Source: Bifidobacterium breve (GTDB lineage Bacteria > Actinomycetota > Actinomycetes > Mycobacteriales > Mycobacteriaceae). Taken from it: DNA of 7,232 nucleotides. Positions 1 through 5,121 of the stretch are shown piece after piece (positions within the stretch are counted from its first letter, which is position 1; the number at the start of each line of letters is the position of its first letter). A model generated the notes under the pieces. The model saw nothing but the letters and a program-made list of their open reading frames with translations, was not told where the DNA came from and ran no database searches. The position numbers and the translations under genes were made by a program. The stretch lies in the NCBI GenBank assembly GCA_943331415.1, contig CALQLM010000053.1:1-7232 (forward strand), read 5' to 3'.

Positions 1-1354
1 CGGCCAGGCTCGCGCCATCGAGTGTGGCGCCGGCCAGTATCACCCGGGACAGATTCGCCCCCGAAAGATCGGCTCCGGTGAGGTCGACGCCGCGCAGGTC
101 GCGCCCGGACAGGTCCACTCCGGCGAGTTTGATGCCGCGCAGGGTCGCGCCCTGCAACGTGGCGTCTTTGAGGTCGGCGGTGTTGAGATTCGCGCCGGTG
201 AGGTTGGCGTTGGTGAGGTTGGCGCCGGTGAGGTTGGCGTTGTCGAGTTTGGCGCCGGTCAGGTTTGCACCCGAGAGGTCATCGCCGGCGAGGTCGCGCC
301 CGGACAGGTCGGCACCAGTGAGGTTGGCGTTGGACAGGGTCACATCGGAGAACACCCCGACGGCCAGGCCGGTGCGGGTCAGATCGGCCCCGGAGAGGTT
401 GGTGCGGACTAGGGTCGCCCCGGTCAGGCTTGCTCCGACCAGGTTGGCTGCGGTGGCGTTGGTGTCGGTGAGATTGGTTTGCGCCATGTTCGCGGTGCGG
501 AGATCTGCCCTCGCCAGCGTGGCTCCGGTGAAGTTCACCCCGGCCAGGTCTTGGCCAACCAGGTCGGCCCCGGTGAGGTTCTGCCCGGAGCAGTCCTTGG
601 TGGCCACACATGCTGCGGTGCCCCAATTGCCCACGCCGTCACCGACGGGGAACAGGGTGCGTCGGATCAACCACAACGCGCCCGAGAGTTGCTCGGTGAT
701 CGGGTTGGCCGGAAATCCCGCCAACCATTGGCCGACTCCGTCGAGGAACCGTTCCACGGCGACGGCGATGGGGGATACCGTCTGCGCCGGCGTGGCCGCC
801 ACCGGTTGGGCCGTCACCGGTTTGATCGCCACCGGTCGGGTCGCCACGGTGGTGCGGGCTGCGCACTGTTCACACGTGACGGCTGCTGCGGGCAGTGCGA
901 TTCCGGGAATTGTTGCTGTGGCGGGGTTACGCACTGCGGCCGGTGTCGACTGGCCGGCTGGTGTGAGTGGTGTCGTATCGGTGGGTGTTGCGGCAAGGCG
1001 GCGTTGGGCGGTGCCGCGTCCGGTGTCGGTGCGGGCGCGCACAGTCGACTCTGCGATCAGCGGCGCGGGGCTGTTTTCGGCGGCGTCCCCGCGGGCCGGG
1101 CCGGTCCCGGTGGCCGCGGCAGGCGTCGCGGCGGCAGCAGAGCGCGCGGCCCGCGCCGCAGCACCCCGCTGGGCAGTACGTGGTTGTGTCGCACGCTGTG
1201 CTGCTGGATCGGCGGTGTCGGGTTGATCGGCGGACACCGACGAAGAATCGGCGTCCCCGCCATCGGCGGCCGCCACCCCGACCGCCTGCGGACCCGCCAA
1301 CGAAAACCCGAGGGCGAACGCCGCCGCCCCGACCCGCACACCCTTGCCGACCAT
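1..1354 (-). CDS. Secreted pentapeptide-repeat protein, C-terminus cut by the window edge
   Basis: An open frame of 451 codons runs from an ATG at 1354 to the left edge without a stop. GGGGAG (1362-1367) lies 7 bases before the ATG and fixes the start. Residues 1-30 look like a Sec signal peptide: basic start, hydrophobic core, AVGVAAA before Asp31. Residues about 31-195 are a low-complexity Ala/Thr/Pro/Arg-rich linker containing a CEQC motif (161-164). Residues about 200-250 form a distinct module with FLDGVGQWL, NPITEQLSGAL and RRTLFP. From Cys255 on, 39 consecutive pentapeptides of the A(D/N)LxG type follow (LTGAD, LSGAN, LTNAN). Such repeats fold as a right-handed four-sided beta helix, here about ten coils so far. 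Cytoplasmic pentapeptide proteins such as MfpA mimic DNA and bind gyrase, but the signal peptide argues for an exported protein, so that role is unlikely. The function is unknown. The opposite-strand open frames here are shadows of the repeats. Confidence 0.9.
   Translation of the reverse strand, partial: MVGKGVRVGAAAFALGFSLAGPQAVGVAAADGGDADSSSVSADQPDTADPAAQRATQPRTAQRGAAARAARSAAAATPAAATGTGPARGDAAENSPAPLIAESTVRARTDTGRGTAQRRLAATPTDTTPLTPAGQSTPAAVRNPATATIPGIALPAAAVTCEQCAARTTVATRPVAIKPVTAQPVAATPAQTVSPIAVAVERFLDGVGQWLAGFPANPITEQLSGALWLIRRTLFPVGDGVGNWGTAACVATKDCSGQNLTGADLVGQDLAGVNFTGATLARADLRTANMAQTNLTDTNATAANLVGASLTGATLVRTNLSGADLTRTGLAVGVFSDVTLSNANLTGADLSGRDLAGDDLSGANLTGAKLDNANLTGANLTNANLTGANLNTADLKDATLQGATLRGIKLAGVDLSGRDLRGVDLTGADLSGANLSRVILAGATLDGASLA
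2..592 (-). repeat. DNA tandem repeat encoding 39 pentapeptides
   Basis: The sequence has a 15-base period, with in places a clearer 30-base period at the DNA level. For example, the 21 bases at 192-212 recur exactly at 222-242. The 20 bases at 96-115 recur exactly at 291-310, 195 bases (13 units) away. Each 15-base unit encodes one pentapeptide, with Leu at the first position and Ala often just before the last Asp/Asn. The regular break comes around residues 325-340 (LTRTG, LAVGV, FSDVT), where the consensus is weak. Confidence 0.85.
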
Positions 1355-1401
1355 CTTCGCTCTCCCCAGGCGTTGTTGAAACCGTGGCTCGGATACGACC
1401 G

Positions 1402-1447
1402 CCGGGGAACGCAGTGGAATTCCCCGGTGCGGTATGACCGCAATTCC
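1402..1447 (-). promoter_or_regulatory. Two overlapping inverted repeats upstream of the pentapeptide gene
   Basis: CCGGGGAA (1402-1409) and TTCCCCGG (1420-1427) form a perfect 8-base inverted repeat with a 10-base spacer. Overlapping it, GGAATT (1416-1421) and GCGGT (1429-1433) can pair with ACCGC (1437-1441) and AATTCC (1442-1447), with a 3-base loop and a 7-base bulge. Both lie 48-93 bases before the start codon. They share 1416-1427, so both cannot form in one RNA. They may be operator sites or alternative structures in the 5' leader. The function is inferred only. Confidence 0.35.
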
Positions 1448-1645
1448 GGACACACTGACAGGGAAACTACCACAGTCTGCGACCGGCAAAGGCCGACTTT
1501 TGTCGGCCCTGAGCGCGCCGCATGTGAACGCCGCGTCGCCGGATTAGCAGCAAAGGCCCGAACTGCGTTGTTTCCCCGTGATTGCCCAGCCGGAATGCTG
1601 TTAGTGAGGCCGTTGCTTTATGCTCAGCGTGTTAAAAGCACGGGC

Positions 1646-1664
1646 TCGACACCGGGTGTGTCGA
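1646..1664. promoter_or_regulatory. Inverted repeat upstream of the 7TM gene, possible operator
   Basis: TCGACAC (1646-1652) and GTGTCGA (1658-1664) form a perfect 7-base inverted repeat with a 5-base spacer, ending 58 bases before the ATG at 1723. The size and symmetry suit a dimeric HTH repressor, and a small HTH gene lies just beyond the 7TM gene. No second copy of the motif was found in this window, so a link to that regulator is a guess. Confidence 0.35.
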
Positions 1665-1722
1665 CGGTCTTGTGGGGGTCCGGTGTTTCAGAGATGAAGC
1701 TTTTCGATTCCCTGGTAGTTCC

Positions 1723-2445
1723 ATGACCGCTGTTGCCGCCGCCAGTTTCTTTTTACTCGTGTATGTGGTGTGGGTGGTGTGGGAACGCCGCCTCACCTTC
1801 GGGTCCCGATTCGATTCGCCGATTACCATTGGGGCCGCCCTATTCGGTGCGGGTGTGGGGCTGACGGCGCCATGGCCGGTGGTCGCCGGCGTCCAGGTCC
1901 CGTTCACCGGCATGTACCTCGTACTGATCGTGATCGGTCAGTTTTGTTTCCTGGCCGCGATTGCGTTCGGGATCAAAGCGGTGTACCTGCGACTGCTGTC
2001 TGACGACGCAATGCATCCGTTCATGAGGAGACGGATCGCCCCGCTGGTCGCCATTGCCAGTGTGGCCCTGGTGATTTGCTTCGTTGGGAGTTCGCTGACA
2101 TTGACCAGGCCGGTCGATCGTGAGTCGTTCGCCTCGGTGGACGACTGGCTGGCGCTGTCCTGGCTCGTGTACTTCGGGTTCCTAGCGGTGCTCGGACTCA
2201 TCCTCAGTTACGGGATTGCTAGGTTGCGAAGGGATCCACGCTCAGTGATGCACCGTTTCCTGTTGCTGTCATTGGTGCCCGCGTCACTGTCCGCCGTGGT
2301 CATCGGTTACGCGTTGGTGAGCGGGGGTGACGTGAATGTGTGGGTCGTGGCGTGGTTGATCAACTATGCGGCCTTCATCGGAACCACGCTGTCGTTCGTG
2401 TTGCAGTGGCGGCACAGGGTCCGGGCTCTGTTGCCCCGCCGGTGA
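1723..2445 (+). CDS. Seven-helix integral membrane protein of unknown function
   Basis: The protein is 240 residues, almost wholly membrane-embedded. Hydrophobic segments lie at about 3-20, 33-53, 63-84, 105-126, 142-165, 178-200 and 206-227. Basic clusters fall in the loops after helices 1, 3 and 5 and in the tail (ERR 21-23, RRR 102-104, RLRRDPR 167-173, WRHRVR near the end), which predicts an outside N-terminus and a cytoplasmic C-terminus. No catalytic or transport motif is recognisable. The topology resembles the membrane half of the actinobacterial MAB_1171c-type putative transporters, which also sit beside HTH genes, but the usual soluble C-terminal part is missing; this comparison is from memory. 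The ATG at 1723 is chosen because it opens the first helix. A GTG at 1672 would add a non-hydrophobic leader. The Shine-Dalgarno match is weak (GGTAG), and the ATG overlaps a 10-codon upstream ORF. The stop is 4 bases from that of the convergent HTH gene. Confidence 0.75.
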   Translation: MTAVAAASFFLLVYVVWVVWERRLTFGSRFDSPITIGAALFGAGVGLTAPWPVVAGVQVPFTGMYLVLIVIGQFCFLAAIAFGIKAVYLRLLSDDAMHPFMRRRIAPLVAIASVALVICFVGSSLTLTRPVDRESFASVDDWLALSWLVYFGFLAVLGLILSYGIARLRRDPRSVMHRFLLLSLVPASLSAVVIGYALVSGGDVNVWVVAWLINYAAFIGTTLSFVLQWRHRVRALLPRR

Positions 2446-2449
2446 GCGG

Positions 2450-2779
2450 TTACAGCGGAGGAAGATCCATGCGCGGACGAAGCGCCGCTGTGTCAGCAGT
2501 GGCCGTTGTCGCCGGGGCAGTGGCAGCGTCTCGGGCGTACTCCACCGCCGCGTCGTGGCTCACGAGGCCGTACCGGACCAGCAGATCCACCGGATTGAGC
2601 CCGAAAACGCCTGCCAGTCGCAGCAGGTTGTCGGCGCTGATCAGCCGCCCCTCGTCGCGGGCAGCGTAGTAGCTCGATCGGGCGACTCCGAGCGCTTTGG
2701 CCAGTTCGACGGTGCGTACCGGGCGCCCGACAAGGTAGGACAGCACGGTGCCCAAATCCCGGTCACGGTCATCGATCAC
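2450..2779 (-). CDS. Small XRE-like helix-turn-helix transcriptional regulator
   Basis: The protein has 109 residues from the GTG at 2779, or 121 from an upstream GTG at 2815. The shorter form is preferred: the extra 12 residues are proline-rich and unlike a natural N-terminus, the 2815 start lacks a good Shine-Dalgarno, and TATGCT sits six bases before the GTG at 2779, as in a leaderless mRNA. The helix-turn-helix follows early: TVELAKALGV is the likely first HTH helix and ARSSYYAARDEG the recognition helix (about residues 23-44). It is followed by LISADNLLRLAGVFGLNPVDLLVRYGLV, typical of helices 4-5 in Cro/C1-type domains. The tail after about residue 82 is Ala/Thr-rich and probably disordered. 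No enzymatic domain is present. It most likely binds DNA as a dimer; its targets are unknown. It is convergent with the 7TM gene, its closest neighbour. Confidence 0.8.
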   Translation of the reverse strand: MIDDRDRDLGTVLSYLVGRPVRTVELAKALGVARSSYYAARDEGRLISADNLLRLAGVFGLNPVDLLVRYGLVSHDAAVEYARDAATAPATTATADTAALRPRMDLPPL

Positions 2780-2785
2780 CTGATT

Positions 2786-2791
2786 AGCATA
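2786..2791 (-). promoter_or_regulatory. Putative -10 box of a leaderless promoter for the HTH gene
   Basis: On the minus strand TATGCT matches the mycobacterial TANNNT -10 consensus and is followed by exactly six bases and then the GTG at 2777-2779. Transcription would then start at the first base of the start codon. No clear -35 is visible, which is common in mycobacterial promoters. Confidence 0.5.
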
Positions 2792-2826
2792 GACCTGGGG
2801 CGGTGGCGGAGGCACAGTTCCGTCAT

Positions 2827-2842
2827 GTCCGGCGAGCCGGAC
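2827..2842. promoter_or_regulatory. Perfect inverted repeat upstream of the HTH gene, possible operator
   Basis: GTCCGGC (2827-2833), GA, GCCGGAC (2836-2842) is a perfect 7-base inverted repeat with a 2-base centre. It would lie about 48-63 bases upstream of the proposed leaderless start at 2779, just behind the -35 region, where an activator or autoregulator might bind. It could instead be a stable hairpin if transcription reads through from the upstream operon. Confidence 0.4.
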
Positions 2843-2897
2843 GGTAAGTCCGCGTTGTCGGGGAGTGTGCGGCGCGCGGGTATCACCGAGGCCGGGG

Positions 2898-2926
2898 TCT
2901 AGTCCCGGATGCTGCCGCGCACTAGA
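2898..2926 (-). terminator. Possible hairpin terminator after the DUF4436-type gene
   Basis: TCTAGT (2898-2903) and ACTAGA (2921-2926) are complementary. CGG and CCG inside the intervening 17 bases extend the stem after a small internal loop. The structure begins 4 bases after the stop codon of the minus-strand DUF4436-type gene. There is no U-tract, so this would be a non-canonical terminator or simply an inverted repeat. Confidence 0.3.
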
Positions 2927-2930
2927 GGTT

Positions 2931-3869
2931 CTAGTTCCGCGGCGCGTCGACGTGTTCCTGCCTCCGCTTCAGATTCGAGTAGTCCGGCGGGCTCCGGAAT
3001 CGGAACCACGAGATGATGAACACCCCGAGCCCGACGAGTAGCGCCACCTCGACCCACAGGAACACGCAGAAATCGAGCCAGGTGCTACCCGCCCGCGGAG
3101 TCCCCGGCAGATTGTTCTGTAAAGGAATGAGGGCGAAAAGCATGGCCGCGAACCAGCTGGCCATTGTGGCCTCCACGGGGCGCCGACCCGTCGCGACGCT
3201 CCACGCGACCAACAACGAGAGCGCTGCCATTGCGAGAACCAGGACGATCACGACGGCCACCGCGGTGACCACCGCTGCCGACCGCTGCATCGTCAGCCCG
3301 ATCTTGAAGATCCGTCCGTCGCTGGCGAGTCGCAAGTCTTGGGACCACCCGACGATCCCGCCTGGTTTGTCTGCGGCCACCCCCACCGGCACTCTGCGGA
3401 AGCTTCCATCCTTGAGCACTTCGTCCACCGACAGCACCGGTGCCGGCATCGTCCCGCCGGGTACCTGCGCATCGGAGTAGGAGTAGTCATAGTGATCGAG
3501 CGGGTATATCTGGGCGTTGCCCGTGACGGGGATAGTGATCTCGTAGGAGCCGCCGACTGGTTCGCCCTCATCGATCTCAAAGACTTCGGCATCCTTGAGC
3601 ACCCGGGAGGAAACCTGGAGATCCGTCGCGAAGCTGCCATGCTCGCCGTCTAGGTAGCTGCCCGTCGGGTAGATCGTGGCAAGTGCCGTCACCTCGCGGA
3701 GCTCCGGCTCGATCGCGATCACCTCGAGCGCCACGTTGACGCCGTCGGCCGTCGGCGACCCGGACCGGCTCACCTGGGTCTGGCCGCTCTTCGCATAACC
3801 CAGCACGGTGATCGCCATGACGACCGCTACAACTCCGGCGATGAGCAGTACTCGACGCGCGATCCTCAC
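2931..3869 (-). CDS. DUF4436-type membrane protein, coupled to the PrsW-like protease
   Basis: The protein has 312 residues. The chosen start is the GTG at 3867-3869, which overlaps the stop of the upstream protease gene as GTGA and is followed at once by MRIARR and a membrane helix. A longer frame to 3950 would lie inside the protease gene. Hydrophobic segments lie at about 7-24, 198-223, 235-252 and 264-289. Positive charges (RIARR, TGRRP, KRR) predict a cytoplasmic N-terminus, an outside domain from about 25 to 197, and a cytoplasmic C-terminus. The outside domain carries YPLDHYD (122-128). The region between helices 3 and 4 has LQNNLPGTPRAGSTWLDF. These features fit the mycobacterial DUF4436 family, whose function is not known to me. 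There is no Shine-Dalgarno before the GTG, consistent with translational coupling. The overlap suggests coordinated production with the protease, so it may be its partner or substrate; this is inference. Confidence 0.85.
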   Translation of the reverse strand: MRIARRVLLIAGVVAVVMAITVLGYAKSGQTQVSRSGSPTADGVNVALEVIAIEPELREVTALATIYPTGSYLDGEHGSFATDLQVSSRVLKDAEVFEIDEGEPVGGSYEITIPVTGNAQIYPLDHYDYSYSDAQVPGGTMPAPVLSVDEVLKDGSFRRVPVGVAADKPGGIVGWSQDLRLASDGRIFKIGLTMQRSAAVVTAVAVVIVLVLAMAALSLLVAWSVATGRRPVEATMASWFAAMLFALIPLQNNLPGTPRAGSTWLDFCVFLWVEVALLVGLGVFIISWFRFRSPPDYSNLKRRQEHVDAPRN

Positions 3870-5032
3870 CGTGACACCGGAAACCAATGGCCCTGAATCT
3901 GATGCAGCACCGGCGCCGCAGCGGTCCGCGCCGCGACCACCCTGTGCCACTCCTCGTTCTGCAGCGCGAAGACCCGTTCGTCGCCGAAGCCGCGGTCGAT
4001 CCGATCGCGGATATAGGCCAGCTCGACCACCTGCACGGCGAACCTCTTCACCGTCGACCCGGCAGTTCGACCGCCGAATCGCAGTGCCGCCTGCACCACG
4101 GATTTCCGGGTCCGCATGGACCCCAGCCAGCTTCCATCAGCGGGCGTCAGAAGTCCGGTCGCCACCATGTAGGGAAGTTTGTCCGCGACGATCCGCTGCT
4201 CGCGGCGTCGGCTGTTGACCGCGAGCACGATGGCGAGGGCGAACACCGGCATCATCCACAGAACGTAGACGCCGAGATAGGTGTTCGCCCCCAACAGCGC
4301 CGAACCGTTCCACAGCCCGTGCATCACCACCGCGGCGAGGTAACCCAGCAGAAGAGACCCCGCCTTGGCCACGACAGTGCGTTGATGCAGCGCGAAGTAC
4401 ACCCCGATCCCGATCATTGTGGTGAACAACGGATGGGCGAACGGCCCGATCACCAGCCGCAGACCCGCGGTGACCAGTGACTCCGGCAGCGTCTCGGCGC
4501 TGGCGATATAGAAGATGTTCTCCAGCCAGGCGAATCCCGCCGCCGTGAAACCCGCGTAGACCAGGCAGTCGGTCAGCGTATTGAGTTCAATACGGCGCCG
4601 CCCGGTCATCATCAACAACAGGAACAGGCCCTTGGCGGCCTCCTCGACCACCGGAGCGCCAATCGCCACCGTCACGAAACTGGCCTTCTCCGGCCCACCG
4701 CCGAACGTCTGGTCGATCACCTGTTCCAGCAGCACCGAGATCAGCACGGCCGCGGATGCGCCCCAGAGAAAAGCCATCACCAGCAGGCGCGGCGGCTCCG
4801 GCTCCCAGCGGTCCAGCCACAGGTAACACAGCAGCACCCCGGCCATCGCCACGGTGGACAACGCGAGCCCCAAGGCCGCACCGCCCGGGTCGGTGGCGGT
4901 CAGCAGGCTCAGGATCAGGCCGGCCAGCGTGCCCAGCGCGATGAGGGCCGCCAGCGGGGCACCCACTTTGCGGGCCGGAGTCGGAAATGGCGGAACTGTG
5001 GCATAGGACGCGAAAGCGGGGGCCTGGGACAC
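3866..5032 (-). CDS. PrsW-family intramembrane metalloprotease
   Basis: The protein has 388 residues and about eight membrane helices between residues 25 and 275. All family motifs are visible in order: WEPEPP (76-81), EEAAK (130-134), the LEN of motif 2 with Glu171 and Asn172, His200 in FAHPLF, and MHGLWN (237-242) with His238 and Asn242. The glutamates and histidines are the presumed zinc ligands and catalytic residues, all intact, so an active protease is expected. The founding member, B. subtilis PrsW, cleaves the anti-sigma factor RsiW; no anti-sigma gene lies in this window, so the substrate here is unknown. Residues after about 275 form a basic cytoplasmic tail of about 110 residues containing no motif I recognise. 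The GTG start at 5030-5032 has no Shine-Dalgarno but has TACTCT six bases upstream, suggesting a leaderless mRNA. It is the first gene of a two-gene operon and divergent from rpsA. Confidence 0.92.
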   Translation of the reverse strand: MSQAPAFASYATVPPFPTPARKVGAPLAALIALGTLAGLILSLLTATDPGGAALGLALSTVAMAGVLLCYLWLDRWEPEPPRLLVMAFLWGASAAVLISVLLEQVIDQTFGGGPEKASFVTVAIGAPVVEEAAKGLFLLLMMTGRRRIELNTLTDCLVYAGFTAAGFAWLENIFYIASAETLPESLVTAGLRLVIGPFAHPLFTTMIGIGVYFALHQRTVVAKAGSLLLGYLAAVVMHGLWNGSALLGANTYLGVYVLWMMPVFALAIVLAVNSRRREQRIVADKLPYMVATGLLTPADGSWLGSMRTRKSVVQAALRFGGRTAGSTVKRFAVQVVELAYIRDRIDRGFGDERVFALQNEEWHRVVAARTAAAPVLHQIQGHWFPVSR

Positions 5033-5038
5033 CAGAGC

Positions 5039-5044
5039 AGAGTA
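5039..5044 (-). promoter_or_regulatory. Putative -10 box of a leaderless promoter for the PrsW-like gene
   Basis: TACTCT on the minus strand fits TANNNT and is followed by exactly six bases and the GTG at 5030-5032, so transcription would begin on the start codon. No clear -35 hexamer was found at 16-18 bases. It lies 19 bases from the proposed -35 of rpsA, so the two promoters are nearly back to back. Confidence 0.5.
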
Positions 5045-5063
5045 GCCGCGGCGGCACCCGGGT

Positions 5064-5093
5064 TTGTCCTGGTTGACCCCGGTCGAGTAGGCT
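5064..5093 (+). promoter_or_regulatory. Probable rpsA promoter
   Basis: TTGTCC (5064-5069) and TAGGCT (5088-5093) match SigA-type -35 and -10 elements with an 18-base spacer. Transcription would start near 5100, giving a 5' leader of about 80 bases before the rpsA ATG. A TTGACC at 5074-5079 is a better -35 hexamer but is only 8 bases from this -10 box, so it cannot pair with it. Confidence 0.55.
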
Positions 5094-5102
5094 CTGCCGG
5101 TA

Positions 5103-5121
5103 CCCGCGCGCTCTCAGCGGG
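5103..5121 (+). promoter_or_regulatory. Hairpin in the rpsA 5' leader
   Basis: CCCGC (5103-5107) and GCGGG (5117-5121) can pair around a 9-base loop near the predicted 5' end of the rpsA mRNA. In E. coli S1 represses its own translation through a structured leader. Whether this hairpin plays such a part is not known; it may only stabilise the transcript. Confidence 0.3.

Larger units (their letters stand above)
1355..1722. other. Divergent intergenic region, no gene seen
   Basis: This region separates the minus-strand pentapeptide gene from the plus-strand 7TM gene and should hold both promoters. I see no protein-like open frame except a 10-codon ORF at 1694-1726 that overlaps the 7TM start codon. 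Two overlapping inverted repeats lie on the pentapeptide side (1402-1447) and one on the 7TM side (1646-1664). A TATGCT box at 1619-1624 (plus) could be a -10 element for the 7TM gene, but no convincing -35 accompanies it. Confidence 0.6.

Noticed and set aside
2..592. A CRISPR-like or satellite array
   Set aside because: The 15-base period is in frame and encodes pentapeptides; there are no constant repeats with unique spacers.
24..1226. A 400-codon plus-strand open frame, rich in Arg, Ala, Pro and Val
   Set aside because: It is the antisense of the pentapeptide array. The minus-strand frame has a signal peptide, a Shine-Dalgarno and a clear repeat family, while this one has only low-complexity residues.
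1..1354. MfpA/Qnr-type quinolone-resistance protein
   Set aside because: Those are cytoplasmic and close to 200 residues with no signal peptide or long linker; this protein is predicted to be exported and is over 451 residues.
479..1726. A 415-codon plus-strand open frame ending at the 7TM start
   Set aside because: Gly/Arg/Cys-rich composition with no domain; it covers the antisense of the pentapeptide gene and the intergenic region. Only its last 10 codons were kept as a possible leader ORF.
2450..2815. EspR ortholog
   Set aside because: Both are small HTH proteins, but the sequence does not match EspR as I remember it beyond the general fold, and no ESX gene is nearby.
3870..3950. A longer N-terminus for the DUF4436-type protein
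   Set aside because: The extra 27 residues lie wholly inside the protease gene and are not hydrophobic; the GTG overlapping the protease stop precedes the membrane helix directly.
3887..4480. A plus-strand open frame within the PrsW-like gene
   Set aside because: Rich in His, Arg and Pro, with no motif, and antisense to the intact protease motifs.
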